Notes: generated by a model from the sequence alone, not told the origin. 44,778 bases of DNA from an uncultured Bacteroidota bacterium (GCA_937924855.1 CALEYQ010000026.1:1-44778), one strand, 5' to 3'; positions 1 through 7,946 are shown, numbered from the stretch's first letter. Numbers and translations are program-made.

Positions 1-907
1 TGTGCGGCGTTACCCGCTTCCTGATCCCCGCAGCCCGACATGCCTTCCGCAAAATCATCCTTACACTGGTCTCTGAATAGGTACCCGAACGATCACCCGG
101 AAATAAATACCCCTCCGGCCGGTACCTCTTCCAGTATTCCCGCAACATCCCCAACAACCTGGCCGATAAGGTTACATACCTGTCCTTCCTCCCCTTGGCC
201 TGCCTTACCCTGATCATCAACCGCGACCCGTCTATATCCTCTATCCGCAATTTTAATAACTCCCCAATGCGCAAACCGGTGCCATACAACAAGGCAATTA
301 GTAACCGATGCTTCGGATTGGGAATCTTAACCAGTATGGCCATCACCTCCTCCTTGCTTAAAACTACCGGAAGCCTATGCTCCCTCCTCGGCCGCTCCAG
401 CTTTTCTATCTCTAACTTCCTCCCCGATACCCGCGAAAAATACAATTTTATGGCCCCCGTCATCTGCCGCTGGTAACTTACCGAATATCTATTCCCTAGT
501 ATATACTCGGTATTGAAACGCTCCACATCTTTATTGGTTATTTCACCGATTTCTTTCCCCCCGAAAAACCGCAAAAAAACCTTTATCAAATCAAGATACA
601 CCCCAACTGTCCGCTCTCCATACCGCTTTTGAATTAACCAGTTTTTGTAGTCCTCCAATCGCTCGTTTTCCCTGACCTTCTCTTCCAGACTACCGGTAGG
701 AACCAAGGTGGCAATCTCCCCGAAATGTGCTTTAAGCTTTTCAAAATCACAACGCGATTTTCGAATTACCCAGGCCCGTAAACTGTAACTCCAACGCGCA
801 GGAGCCAGCTTCCGCAAATGATCGGATAAAGTTTTGTCTATCGGAAACTCCAAAACCCAAACCTCCTCACCCCGATGCTCCCGCCCTGAAACTATTATTT
901 TTTTCAC
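1..907 (-). CDS. Tyrosine recombinase (XerC/D-like phage integrase), 3' end cut by window
   Basis: Site-specific recombinase that would cut and rejoin DNA through a tyrosine nucleophile. I translated 302 residues from a GTG at 907-905; an in-frame TAA lies four codons before it, so GTG is the first usable start. Residues about 85-175 look like the SAM-like core-binding domain, and about 180-302 like the catalytic domain. Visible catalytic positions are Arg213 in GTGLRIGEL, Lys238 in QAKGRKDR and the first His of the H-x-x-R box at residue 302, where the window ends; the second Arg, the later His and the nucleophilic Tyr are outside. An extra N-terminal domain of about 80 residues precedes the core-binding domain. 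The coding strand is unusually G-rich (many CGG, GGG and AGG codons). Two toxin-antitoxin pairs follow it, which fits an accessory region. Family certain; whether it is phage, transposon or integron type is not. Confidence 0.9.
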   Translation of the reverse strand, partial: MKKIIVSGREHRGEEVWVLEFPIDKTLSDHLRKLAPARWSYSLRAWVIRKSRCDFEKLKAHFGEIATLVPTGSLEEKVRENERLEDYKNWLIQKRYGERTVGVYLDLIKVFLRFFGGKEIGEITNKDVERFNTEYILGNRYSVSYQRQMTGAIKLYFSRVSGRKLEIEKLERPRREHRLPVVLSKEEVMAILVKIPNPKHRLLIALLYGTGLRIGELLKLRIEDIDGSRLMIRVRQAKGRKDRYVTLSARLLGMLREYWKRYRPEGYLFPGDRSGTYSETSVRMILRKACRAAGIRKRVTPH

Positions 908-954
908 GCCCGATTAAATGATGTTTTTATTACCCCCCTGCAAGCCCTGCCTTC

Positions 955-1293
955 CTATGCCAAATCCAAAACTATTTTGATGTTTTTTCGAAGAGCCTGA
1001 ATCTGATTCCTCTGCAAACGACCCAATCGGCGTAACAACCGGGTTTTGTCAATCGAACGAATCTGGTCTACCAGAATGTCCGAGGCCCTCCCGGACCGCC
1101 CCTTCTTTATATGTACCCGCAACAACTGAACCTCAGGCCGGATATTCGTTGTAAGCGGACAAATAATGGTTGAGGGATGAATCCCATTCAGCAAATCGGT
1201 CTGAATGATTACCACCGGCCGCGTCTTTCCGGGCTCCGTTCCCCGCGATGGATTTAAATCGGCCAGCCAGATTTCAAATTGCTTAATCCTCAT
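955..1293 (-). CDS. MazF/PemK-family mRNA interferase toxin
   Basis: Toxin of a type II toxin-antitoxin pair, expected to cleave mRNA at short sequence motifs when its antitoxin is lost. The 112-residue protein has the normal length and shows the family pattern: an N-terminal EIWLADLNP strand, GTEPGKTRPVVIIQ (conserved Glu, Lys and Arg-Pro), the PLTT strand holding the expected catalytic Thr, and a later DQIRSIDKTRL segment before a final helix. The ATG at 1293 overlaps the antitoxin reading frame by 11 bp, which implies translational coupling. I see no frameshift or missing core residue. The cleavage specificity cannot be read from sequence. Confidence 0.9.
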   Translation of the reverse strand: MRIKQFEIWLADLNPSRGTEPGKTRPVVIIQTDLLNGIHPSTIICPLTTNIRPEVQLLRVHIKKGRSGRASDILVDQIRSIDKTRLLRRLGRLQRNQIQALRKNIKIVLDLA

Positions 1294-1513
1294 CCATTAA
1301 TTTTTCAAATTCTTTCAAAATATCCATCGAATCTTTCCGGCTTAATTCCGATTCCCGGACCAATTGCTTTTTTAACAGTTTCCGCCGGTTAAATAAATTG
1401 TAAATATTCACCGCCTCATTGATATACCGGTTGCGGGCCAGCTTCAGCCTGGCAGTTATTTCCTCAGCCTCCTCAAATATGTCATCGTCCAGTTTTAATG
1501 ATAATGTTTTCAT
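1283..1513 (-). CDS. Ribbon-helix-helix antitoxin of the MazF-like toxin
   Basis: Small DNA-binding antitoxin of 76 residues from the ATG at 1513. It opens with a beta strand (MKTLSLKLDDDIFEEAEEI) followed by two helices, the ribbon-helix-helix layout of CopG/MetJ-type repressors, and ends in a charged tail (LKEFEKLMDED) that would bind and neutralise the toxin. A TTG at 1531 would add six residues but falls inside the apparent promoter box, so the ATG is preferred. It overlaps the downstream toxin by 11 bp. It is expected to repress its own promoter through the repeats at 1533-1555. The antitoxin role is inferred from position and fold; the exact family is not assigned. Confidence 0.8.
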   Translation of the reverse strand: MKTLSLKLDDDIFEEAEEITARLKLARNRYINEAVNIYNLFNRRKLLKKQLVRESELSRKDSMDILKEFEKLMDED

Positions 1514-1528
1514 AGTTGTTGTTTTTAA

Positions 1529-1555
1529 CAAAAGTATATATTAATAGTATATACT
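1529..1555 (-). promoter_or_regulatory. Antitoxin-toxin promoter overlapping an operator-like repeat
   Basis: Read on the minus strand, TACTTTTG (1536-1529) matches the Bacteroidota -7 consensus TAnnTTTG exactly and ends 15 nt before the antitoxin ATG. Directly overlapping and upstream are two copies of AGTATATA (plus strand 1533-1540 and 1546-1553); the second copy extends to the perfect 10-bp palindrome AGTATATACT (1546-1555). Paired short palindromes overlapping the promoter are the usual operator of ribbon-helix-helix antitoxins, so autorepression is inferred. No clear -33 TTTG is seen. Confidence 0.55.
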
Positions 1556-1691
1556 GTTTAAAATCATAAAAACAAGCTGGATTCTCTTTTTTTTGAGAAG
1601 GATATGCCTTTCTTTGTTTCTGGTTATCTGTTTTTTCAACGGATTAATTTTTCTACCCGAATCGCTCAATGAATTTTACCGGTTTGCCATC

Positions 1692-2048
1692 CTAATACTC
1701 CCTGATCAAAACCTCAGTTGGTATATGTAATACTTCATGTATCCTCCGTATCATTTCTAATGTCAACCTCCTCTTTTTGTTTAAAACCTCACTCACCCGG
1801 CTTTTTAATCCAATTATTTCGGCCAGATCTTTTTGCTTATATCCCATCTGACCCATCCTGAACCTTATGGCATCTATGGGATCGGGAAGCTCAATGATAA
1901 ACTGCTCCTTCTCGTAGTTCTCAATCAGTAATGAAAGTAATTCTAACTCGTCACCTTCACGGCTCCCCTTTTTGGCATCCATAATCTCATCCATCCGCTG
2001 CAAAGCAGCCTGATATTCTTTTTCTGTTTTAATTAGTTTCCATTTCAT
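1692..2048 (-). CDS. higA: HigA-family antitoxin with XRE helix-turn-helix
   Basis: Antitoxin and autorepressor of the HigBA module, 118 residues from the ATG at 2048 (MKWKLIKTEKEY). The N-terminal half (about residues 1-55) is the charged, helical region of this family that precedes the DNA-binding part. About residues 56-118 form the XRE-type helix-turn-helix: IRFRMGQMGYKQKDLAEIIGL, then SRVSEVLNKKRRLTLEMIRRI. A longer in-frame reading to 2129 exists but runs into higB, so the downstream ATG is chosen. It starts 4 nt after the higB stop codon. The toxin-first order is characteristic of higBA. It probably binds the palindrome at 2367-2381. Confidence 0.9.
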   Translation of the reverse strand: MKWKLIKTEKEYQAALQRMDEIMDAKKGSREGDELELLSLLIENYEKEQFIIELPDPIDAIRFRMGQMGYKQKDLAEIIGLKSRVSEVLNKKRRLTLEMIRRIHEVLHIPTEVLIREY

Positions 2049-2052
2049 AGGC

Positions 2053-2346
2053 TTAAATTTTATTGGCATCAATTTTATTATATGTTGCATGGGTTCCCAC
2101 AAATCGTATCCAGGCAATCCCGTAATCATAATTTATTCTCACAACTAACCGGTATTTATTTCCCCTGATGTTAAATACTACCCGGTTATCTTTTAAAAAA
2201 CTGGCCGAAGGATAATTCCTCTTAATGTCATTGGGCCCCCTCCAGTGGGCTGCATTCGCCTCCCGATACCAGGATTTTAATGCCCCTTCGCAATCTTTGT
2301 GCTTGTCCCAAAATTCCCGAAGAGTGCCTCTTGAAATTATTCTCAA
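2053..2346 (-). CDS. higB: HigB-type mRNA interferase toxin (RelE superfamily)
   Basis: Toxin of the HigBA pair, a small RelE-fold ribonuclease expected to cut mRNA on the ribosome. The 97-residue reading begins at a TTG (2346) giving RIISRGTLREFW, which aligns with the usual MRIIS start of the family; the only upstream alternative is another TTG at 2373 inside the operator. Family landmarks are LREFWDKH, ALKSWYREA, FNIRGNKYRLVV and the C-terminal FVGTHATYNKID, which is very typical of HigB. No ATG exists in the region, so a non-ATG start is required. It is followed after 4 nt by higA on the same strand. Confidence 0.9.
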   Translation of the reverse strand: MRIISRGTLREFWDKHKDCEGALKSWYREANAAHWRGPNDIKRNYPSASFLKDNRVVFNIRGNKYRLVVRINYDYGIAWIRFVGTHATYNKIDANKI

Positions 2347-2366
2347 ATTTACAACTTTTATGAAAG

Positions 2367-2381
2367 TTCCCAAAATGGGAA
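2367..2381. promoter_or_regulatory. Palindrome upstream of higBA (candidate HigA operator)
   Basis: TTCCC-AAAAT-GGGAA is a perfect 5-bp inverted repeat with a 5-nt centre, lying 20 bp upstream of the higB TTG. Its position and symmetry fit an operator for the XRE-type HigA dimer. A TAAATTTG box on the minus strand (2351-2344) overlaps the start codon itself, so it is doubtful as the promoter. Confidence 0.5.
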
Positions 2382-2403
2382 TTTTATTTTTTTTGCCCTG
2401 CGC

Positions 2404-3942
2404 TCACCCCGCCCAACTCTCACGGTCAAGACTACGGTACTGTATGGCCTCCGCCAAATGCGCGGTTCCCACCGTATCCGAACCCTCCAAGTCGGCTATG
2501 GTCCTCGATACTTTTAATATCCGGTTGTAAGCACGAGCCGATAACCCCAATTTCTCCATGGCCGATTGTATCAGCGCCTTTCCCGTTGCATCCAGGCCGC
2601 AGTACCGCTCCAGCATGCCCTGACTCATCTGCGAATTGCAATGAACCCCCTCACTGCTCCGGTAACGCTTCCGCTGTATGTTCCTCGCCCGGCATACCCG
2701 GTTTCTCACCTCCTCACTTTTTTCGGAATCGCGCAACTTCGATAATTCCTGAAAAGGCACCGGCGTAACTTCTACATGCAAATCAATCCGGTCGAGCAAA
2801 GGCCCCGATATCCGGTTCAGATACTTCTGAACTATTCCCGGCCCACATACGCATTCTTTCTCGGGATGGTTATAAAAACCGCAGGGACAAGGATTCATAC
2901 TCGCTATCAGCATAAACCCGGAGGGATACTCTACCGAAAAACGGGCCCGGCTTATCTGTACCACCCTATCCTCAAGCGGTTGCCGCATTACCTCCAATAC
3001 GGTTCTTTTAAACTCGGGCAACTCATCCAGAAATAATACGCCGTTATGCGCCAGCGATATTTCCCCGGGCTGGGGAAAAGTGCCGCCCCCCACCAGGGCT
3101 ACATCAGATATGGTATGATGTGGGGAACGGAAGGGCCGCTCGGTGACTAAAGCGGAATTCTTCCCCGTCTTTCCCGCCACGCTGTGAATCTTCGTGGTCT
3201 CCAATGCCTCCTCCAGCGTCATGGGCGGAAGTATGGTAGGCAACCGTTTGGCCAGCATGGTCTTTCCTGCCCCCGGCGGACCAATCAATATTACATTATG
3301 TCCCCCGGCCGCTGCAATCTCCAAAGCACGCTTGATGTTCTCCTGACCTTTTACATCGGCAAAATCTACCGTGGAATGACCCAGACGCGAGTAAAACTCT
3401 TTTTCGAAATCGACAGCAGGCTTCTCCGGAAAAATGTCATCGCGGAATAAGGAAATTACTTCCCCAAGTGTTTCTACTCCCCAGGCATCAAGCTCATTTA
3501 CCACCGCCGCCTCCGCCGCGTTTTCCTTAGGCAAAATCATCCCCTTAAATCCTTCCTGACGGGCACATAAGCCCAGGGGCAGGGCTCCTTTCAATGGCTG
3601 AACGCCTCCGTCAAGACTCAATTCGCCCATGATCATATAGGATGAAAGTGTTTCCGCCGGAATGTCACCATTGGCGGCCAGTATGCCCACGGCAATGGAC
3701 AAATCAAAGGCCGACCCTTCTTTGCGGATATCGGCCGGAGCCATATTGATTACTATGCGCTTTCCCGGAATTTTATGCCCGATGTTTTTCAGGGCGGCTT
3801 CTATCCGCTGCTGACTTTCTTTTACACTGGCATCGGGCAATCCTACTATGGCAAATCCCGTTCCCGGGGTTATGTCGGTTTCAATGGTTACCGGATAGGC
3901 ATGCACTCCATACACAGCACCGGCATAGGTTTTAACAAGCAT
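2404..3942 (-). CDS. comM: YifB/ComM family Mg-chelatase-like AAA+ ATPase
   Basis: Full-length 512-residue protein of the ComM/YifB family, a hexameric helicase-like ATPase that promotes branch migration during natural transformation in species studied. Residues about 1-165 form the Lon-protease-like N-terminal domain (TYAGAVYGVHAYPV, IVGLPDASVKES, MGELSLDGGVQPLKGALP). The Walker A GPPGAGKTML is at residues 221-230, followed by RPFRSPHHTISDVALVGGG and the Walker B-like GVLFLDELPEF. A cysteine-rich insertion (NPCPCGFY, ECVCGP) and the C-terminal Mg-chelatase helical domain (LSARAYNRILKVSRTIADL) complete the family layout. It is transcribed alone, between higBA and gmhA. A near-match TACTTTG box lies 11 nt before the ATG. 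DNA uptake cannot be deduced from this gene alone, as it is widespread. Confidence 0.95.
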   Translation of the reverse strand: MLVKTYAGAVYGVHAYPVTIETDITPGTGFAIVGLPDASVKESQQRIEAALKNIGHKIPGKRIVINMAPADIRKEGSAFDLSIAVGILAANGDIPAETLSSYMIMGELSLDGGVQPLKGALPLGLCARQEGFKGMILPKENAAEAAVVNELDAWGVETLGEVISLFRDDIFPEKPAVDFEKEFYSRLGHSTVDFADVKGQENIKRALEIAAAGGHNVILIGPPGAGKTMLAKRLPTILPPMTLEEALETTKIHSVAGKTGKNSALVTERPFRSPHHTISDVALVGGGTFPQPGEISLAHNGVLFLDELPEFKRTVLEVMRQPLEDRVVQISRARFSVEYPSGFMLIASMNPCPCGFYNHPEKECVCGPGIVQKYLNRISGPLLDRIDLHVEVTPVPFQELSKLRDSEKSEEVRNRVCRARNIQRKRYRSSEGVHCNSQMSQGMLERYCGLDATGKALIQSAMEKLGLSARAYNRILKVSRTIADLEGSDTVGTAHLAEAIQYRSLDRESWAG

Positions 3943-4027
3943 TTTTTTACCTGCAAAGTAGCTGCGAAAAAATGGATTGAAGGAGTTCTAAATTAGAACC
4001 GAAGGAAAGGGAATGGAAAAGAAATTT

Positions 4028-4606
4028 TTATTTCTTTAAGGCCGATTCTATGTAATGAATCAGACAGTGAATTACCTTGATGTGAATTTCCTGAGCCCGG
4101 TCGGCATAATCACTTTTCGGAGCTCTTATCTCTACATCACAACGCGAGGCAGCCTGGCCTCCGTCTTTTCCGGTAAGGGCTATTACCTTCATGTTTTTTT
4201 TCCGGGCAGCCTCCATGGCCAAAATCACATTTTTTGAATTGCCACTGGTGCTTATGGCCAGCAACACATCGCCCGCGGTTCCCACCGCCTCCACATACCG
4301 TGAAAAAACAAAATCGAAACCGTAATCGTTACCTACGCAACTTAAATGGGATGGATCTGAAATGGAAATGGCCGCCAGGGCCTGACGGTCGTTCCGAAAC
4401 CGCCCGCTCAACTCCTCGGCAAAATGCATGGCATCGCACATACTGCCGCCATTTCCGCAGGATATTATTTTATGACCCGAGCGCAGGGCCGCTACCATTA
4501 ATTCCCCCGCAGAGGCTATGGCCGCTATGTTTTCCGGGCCTGAAATAAAGGCTTCCAGAACCGTCCGGGCTTCTTTTAAATTATCGGTTATAAGCTTGGC
4601 ATCCAT
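4028..4606 (-). CDS. gmhA: Sedoheptulose-7-phosphate isomerase (phosphoheptose isomerase)
   Basis: Converts sedoheptulose 7-phosphate to D-glycero-D-manno-heptose 7-phosphate, the first step towards the ADP-heptose of lipopolysaccharide core. The 192-residue reading from the ATG at 4606 has the same length as the E. coli enzyme and retains its active-site positions: SCGNGGS at 49-55, HFAEELSGR with Glu65, STSGNS in the SIS sugar-phosphate loop, and EIHIKVIH ending in His180. A TTG at 4621 would add five residues, but it lies inside the TACTTTTG box at 4619-4626, so the ATG is preferred. The other heptose genes (hldE, gmhB) are not in the window, so it seems isolated here. Confidence 0.95.
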   Translation of the reverse strand: MDAKLITDNLKEARTVLEAFISGPENIAAIASAGELMVAALRSGHKIISCGNGGSMCDAMHFAEELSGRFRNDRQALAAISISDPSHLSCVGNDYGFDFVFSRYVEAVGTAGDVLLAISTSGNSKNVILAMEAARKKNMKVIALTGKDGGQAASRCDVEIRAPKSDYADRAQEIHIKVIHCLIHYIESALKK

Positions 4607-4618
4607 TTTGTAACGGTT

Positions 4619-4626
4619 CAAAAGTA
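4619..4626 (-). promoter_or_regulatory. gmhA promoter -7 box
   Basis: TACTTTTG on the minus strand matches TAnnTTTG exactly and ends 12 nt before the gmhA ATG (4606). No clear -33 TTTG lies at the expected distance. The predicted leader is only about 5-8 nt. Confidence 0.5.
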
Positions 4627-4691
4627 AGAAAAACCCCAGACCTTATTTTATGTCTGAAAATTTATATTTTTAATTTCTTAAATTCGGCTCC

Positions 4692-5147
4692 ATGAAAAAA
4701 CTTTTACCCCTGCTCACCGCCACCCTCTTGATGTTTTCCATCCCTGCACTTGCCCAGGAAAAATCCGACGAACCTACCAATTGCTATTTAAAATGGGCCC
4801 GCCTGTTTGAAGAACGCGGGGGTATGGATGTGGAAGACGGTATCCACGAAGACATTATCATTACCATGCGCCGCGGCACAAAAGCGGATTGTTTTAACGG
4901 AAAAGTGGAAGTTAAAAAGGGAAGAATTACCGGCATATGGATGAAATACGAAGGCGGCTCCTACGAACCCCTCGAAAAGAAATACAAACACAACGATAAG
5001 AACCAGGTTACCTCCGATATCAAAATCATTAACGGTATGTCCGTTACCCTGGTTACTGAAGACGACCAGCTCATCAACGTCATCTTCTATAAAAAACTAA
5101 AAGGAAAAAAGAAGGCCTTCGAAAAAGCTCCGGAACCGGAAGATTAG
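4692..5147 (+). CDS. Small exported protein of unknown function
   Basis: 151 residues that I do not recognise. Residues 1-21 are a clear Sec signal peptide (MKKLLPLLTATLLMF... cut after ALAQ), so the mature protein is periplasmic or outer-membrane associated; there is no lipobox Cys. The mature part has only two cysteines (NCYLKW and ADCFNG), which could form a disulfide, and a beta-rich middle (KVEVKKGRITGIWMKYEGGSY). The tail is Lys-rich and then acidic (KLKGKKKAFEKAPEPED). It is transcribed alone, divergent from gmhA and convergent with the dsbD-like gene, whose stop lies 5 bp away with no terminator hairpin between. The neighbouring periplasmic thiol gene makes a disulfide plausible but not shown. 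Confidence 0.8.
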   Translation: MKKLLPLLTATLLMFSIPALAQEKSDEPTNCYLKWARLFEERGGMDVEDGIHEDIIITMRRGTKADCFNGKVEVKKGRITGIWMKYEGGSYEPLEKKYKHNDKNQVTSDIKIINGMSVTLVTEDDQLINVIFYKKLKGKKKAFEKAPEPED

Positions 5148-5152
5148 TTTTT

Positions 5153-7309
5153 TTAATTCCTCCTCTTATTGAATTCCAGCAAGCCCTGGTTCAAAAAGCT
5201 TTTATAGGTGGGAATGTCAGGTGTATAACCCCTCGGCTTTGCCAGCAGCTTTTCATTATGATCGATTAAAACATAATAAGGCTGGGCACTCGCCAGAAAT
5301 CGGGTAATCTGCATATCATGCCAGAGGTTTCCTGTGGTTTTTACATCCTTCCCGGTTTCAGGAGAGGTGTATTTGAAATTTTCAGGCAACTGCGTGCGGT
5401 CGTCAACATACAGAGAAACCAAAACATATTCTTCCTTGATCATATCCAGAACTTCTTTATCAATCCATACTTCTTCCTCCATACGCCGGCAGTTAACACA
5501 GGTCCACCCGGTAAAATCGAGCAGAATGGGCTTGCCTACGGTTTTTGCATATTCCAATGCCTCGAAGTAATCGTGAAAACAATTGATGTTGTGCGGACAG
5601 GAACCGGCATTTTTATTCTTTTTGCTTTTCTTGCCGAAGTTAACTCCGGTAAAATCTTTTGCCCTGAAAAACTCGGTGTTTTCACTCCATTCCGGCGTGC
5701 TGGGGGGTGGGAACCCGCTGATGAGCTTTACCGGGGCACCCCACAAACCGGGTATCAGATAAATGGTAAACGATAATACCATCAAAGCAATCAGCGACCG
5801 GGTAACGGTGAGATAGGGAATATCACTGTCGTGAGAAAATTTTAAAAATCCGAAAAGGTAAATGGCCATAATGCCGAAAACGGCAATCCACACGGCAAGG
5901 AAAAATTCCCGCGAAATCAAATGCCATCCGCCCACCATATCGGCGTTGGAAAGAAATTTCATGGCCAGGGCAATTTCCACCAAACCCAGACAAACCTTTA
6001 CCGCATTCAGCCATCCGCCCGATTTGGGCATGGTGTTCAACCAACTCGGGAAAAGGGCAAACAACATAAAGGGCAAAGCCAGACAGAATGAAAACCCTAG
6101 AAATCCGGCCGTGGGGCACCAGAAATTTCCCTTATCCACCAACACCAACAGGTTCCCAATGAAAGGACCCGTACAGGAAAACGAAACCAGGATCAGGGTA
6201 AAGGCCATGAAGAAAATGCCAATCACTCCTCCTTTTTCAGAGGCGGAATCGGTTTTGTTAATCCAGGAAGCCGGTAACACAATCTCAAATGCCCCCAGAA
6301 AGGAGAAAGCAAACACCATGAAAACGGTAAAGAAAAACAGGTTCGCCCAGATATTGCTGGCCATTTCATTCAGCGCATCGCCTCCGAAAACACTCGAAAT
6401 AATAATCGACAGGGCAACGAAAATCGAAATGATGAAAAACCCGTATAGCAAAGCGTTGCGTATGCCCTCCCTGCGGGTTTTACTTTGCTTGGTAAAAAAA
6501 GAAACCGTTAAGGGAATCATGCTGTAAACGCAAGGGGTTAACAAAGCACCCAAACCCCATAACATACCGTCTAAAAAATTGCCCCACCAATTGCAGGAAC
6601 CGGTATTGTCAACCAATAGCGGATCATCAATTTTGGTCCAGCCTTTAAATTCTCCCTGAAAACTGGTGTGGGAAAGATTTACATCTTTTTCCCCGTCCAG
6701 AATTTTTCTGATTTCCGCAAGTTCCTTTAAAACGGAATCACAATCTCCTCCGCCGGTACCGGATTTGTTTCCGGTTTCGTTTTTTTCGGGTTTTCCGTTG
6801 GTCTCGTTCTTTATTTCAGGCGGATTACTTCCGGCTTTTCCTTTGCAATCTTCAGCTCCGTTTAATTTTACTTCAAAATCTACCGTTTCGGGCGGAAGGC
6901 AGCGCCCGTCATCACATACCATAAACTCCACACTTCCCTTGAAAATAATTTCCCCGGCGGCATTCAGTTTAACCTTCTGGGTAAAGGTTACTTCCTTTTC
7001 AAAATAAGACAGGGTGGCATCAAAAACTTTTTCAAACTTCGAAATGGGCTTGGGCTCCTGGGTTTTACCCACCAAACTGTATTGTCCGGAATTGGGGTAA
7101 TTAAATGTGGTGGGAACCGGACCGTCTTCAACGGGTTTCTGGGAATACAGATGCCAGCCTTTGTCAATGCCGGCTTTCATTTGAACCTCATACTCGCAGT
7201 TGCCCAGATCCTTAGCGGAAAAAGTCCATTTAACGGGCTTCAGAATCTGGCCGCCAAGGGATTGAGTCAATAAAATCAGCGCGAAAAAAAATCCGGAGAA
7301 TATCTTCAT
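5153..7309 (-). CDS. dsbD: DsbD-like thiol:disulfide interchange protein
   Basis: Membrane reductase that moves electrons from cytoplasmic thioredoxin to periplasmic thiol proteins. The 718 residues show a signal peptide (1-19), an N-terminal domain with the conserved pair CDDGRC, a Glu/Lys/Gly-rich linker holding a short coiled-coil-like stretch (about 160-210), and eight or so membrane segments between about 240 and 520. The transmembrane redox cysteines are present in LTPCVYSMIP and SFSCTGPF. A C-terminal thioredoxin-like domain carries C604-V-N-C607 in GWTCVNCRR. It is longer than the E. coli enzyme (about 565) because of the linker and extra C-terminal segments, as in other Bacteroidota. 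It lies 85 nt downstream of the 7395-7946 gene on the same strand and may belong to the pabB-tilS unit. A one-mismatch box (TATTTTCG, 7344-7337) could give it its own promoter. Confidence 0.93.
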   Translation of the reverse strand: MKIFSGFFFALILLTQSLGGQILKPVKWTFSAKDLGNCEYEVQMKAGIDKGWHLYSQKPVEDGPVPTTFNYPNSGQYSLVGKTQEPKPISKFEKVFDATLSYFEKEVTFTQKVKLNAAGEIIFKGSVEFMVCDDGRCLPPETVDFEVKLNGAEDCKGKAGSNPPEIKNETNGKPEKNETGNKSGTGGGDCDSVLKELAEIRKILDGEKDVNLSHTSFQGEFKGWTKIDDPLLVDNTGSCNWWGNFLDGMLWGLGALLTPCVYSMIPLTVSFFTKQSKTRREGIRNALLYGFFIISIFVALSIIISSVFGGDALNEMASNIWANLFFFTVFMVFAFSFLGAFEIVLPASWINKTDSASEKGGVIGIFFMAFTLILVSFSCTGPFIGNLLVLVDKGNFWCPTAGFLGFSFCLALPFMLFALFPSWLNTMPKSGGWLNAVKVCLGLVEIALAMKFLSNADMVGGWHLISREFFLAVWIAVFGIMAIYLFGFLKFSHDSDIPYLTVTRSLIALMVLSFTIYLIPGLWGAPVKLISGFPPPSTPEWSENTEFFRAKDFTGVNFGKKSKKNKNAGSCPHNINCFHDYFEALEYAKTVGKPILLDFTGWTCVNCRRMEEEVWIDKEVLDMIKEEYVLVSLYVDDRTQLPENFKYTSPETGKDVKTTGNLWHDMQITRFLASAQPYYVLIDHNEKLLAKPRGYTPDIPTYKSFLNQGLLEFNKRRN

Positions 7310-7394
7310 AAAATCTGTCTTGGTCAGGTCAAAGCACGAAAATACTAAAAGCCACGGCTTTTAATCAGGTTCAAAGGCTTAAAAAATGTAAAAA

Positions 7395-7946
7395 TCAGAG
7401 GCTTTTCAGCTCCGGACAAAGCCCCTTGAGCTTTTCCAGCAATTCATAGGGCTTGTGCGTGCCTATCCGGTACATAAGTCCGTCTTTATCCTTCAATTCC
7501 AGGGCATGATTGCCCGAAGTGTAAAATCTGATTTTTCCCCGGTAATGCAGATTATAAACAGGCTGTTTAAAGGTAAGCCGCTTCAGTTTCACTACACGGG
7601 CCTCCTTCAGGTCGCTTAAGTTGATTTTTACCATGCGCTTGGTCCATAACCCAATCAAAAGCAAATTGGAGCTGGTTAGCTGGGTATGCAGATGCAAAAC
7701 AAAAATGAGAATTACCGAAAAAATTAAAATGATTACCCCCACCAGAAAAAATAACTCACCCGAATTGGGAATATGGTCGGCCGGGTAGGAACCGATTTCA
7801 ATACCCGAAACAGTAACCGGCTTTGGGTTTTGCGACCAATAATAGCCGAAAAAGCAAAACAAAGAGAGCACCATCCTCCGGATTATGGAGAATTTATTAT
7901 ACCCCAGGTATTGTTTTTCTTCAAATAATATCTGTTCCGTGGTCAT
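7395..7946 (-). CDS. Two-pass membrane protein, PH-like cytoplasmic region, unknown function
   Basis: 183 residues from the ATG at 7946 (MTTEQILFEEKQYLG). There are two hydrophobic segments at about 22-37 and 66-88, joined by a loop with conserved-looking PKPVTVSG. A soluble, beta-rich region of about 95 residues ends in RIGTHKPYELLEKLKGL, which resembles the bacterial PH-like fold of small membrane proteins. The gene starts inside tilS, overlapping its last 26 bp, so translation is probably coupled. A longer in-frame reading to 8015 lies wholly within tilS and is unlikely. No catalytic motif is visible. I know of similar short membrane proteins in flavobacteria but cannot name a family with confidence. 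Confidence 0.75.
   Translation of the reverse strand: MTTEQILFEEKQYLGYNKFSIIRRMVLSLFCFFGYYWSQNPKPVTVSGIEIGSYPADHIPNSGELFFLVGVIILIFSVILIFVLHLHTQLTSSNLLLIGLWTKRMVKINLSDLKEARVVKLKRLTFKQPVYNLHYRGKIRFYTSGNHALELKDKDGLMYRIGTHKPYELLEKLKGLCPELKSL

Noticed and set aside
2367..2381. Terminator for higBA or comM
   Set aside because: The palindrome lies before higB with no T run of useful position; an operator explains it better.
5862..6527. Plus-strand open frame of 221 codons opposite the dsbD-like gene
   Set aside because: Antisense to the conserved membrane domain; basic, low-hydrophobicity translation typical of shadow frames.
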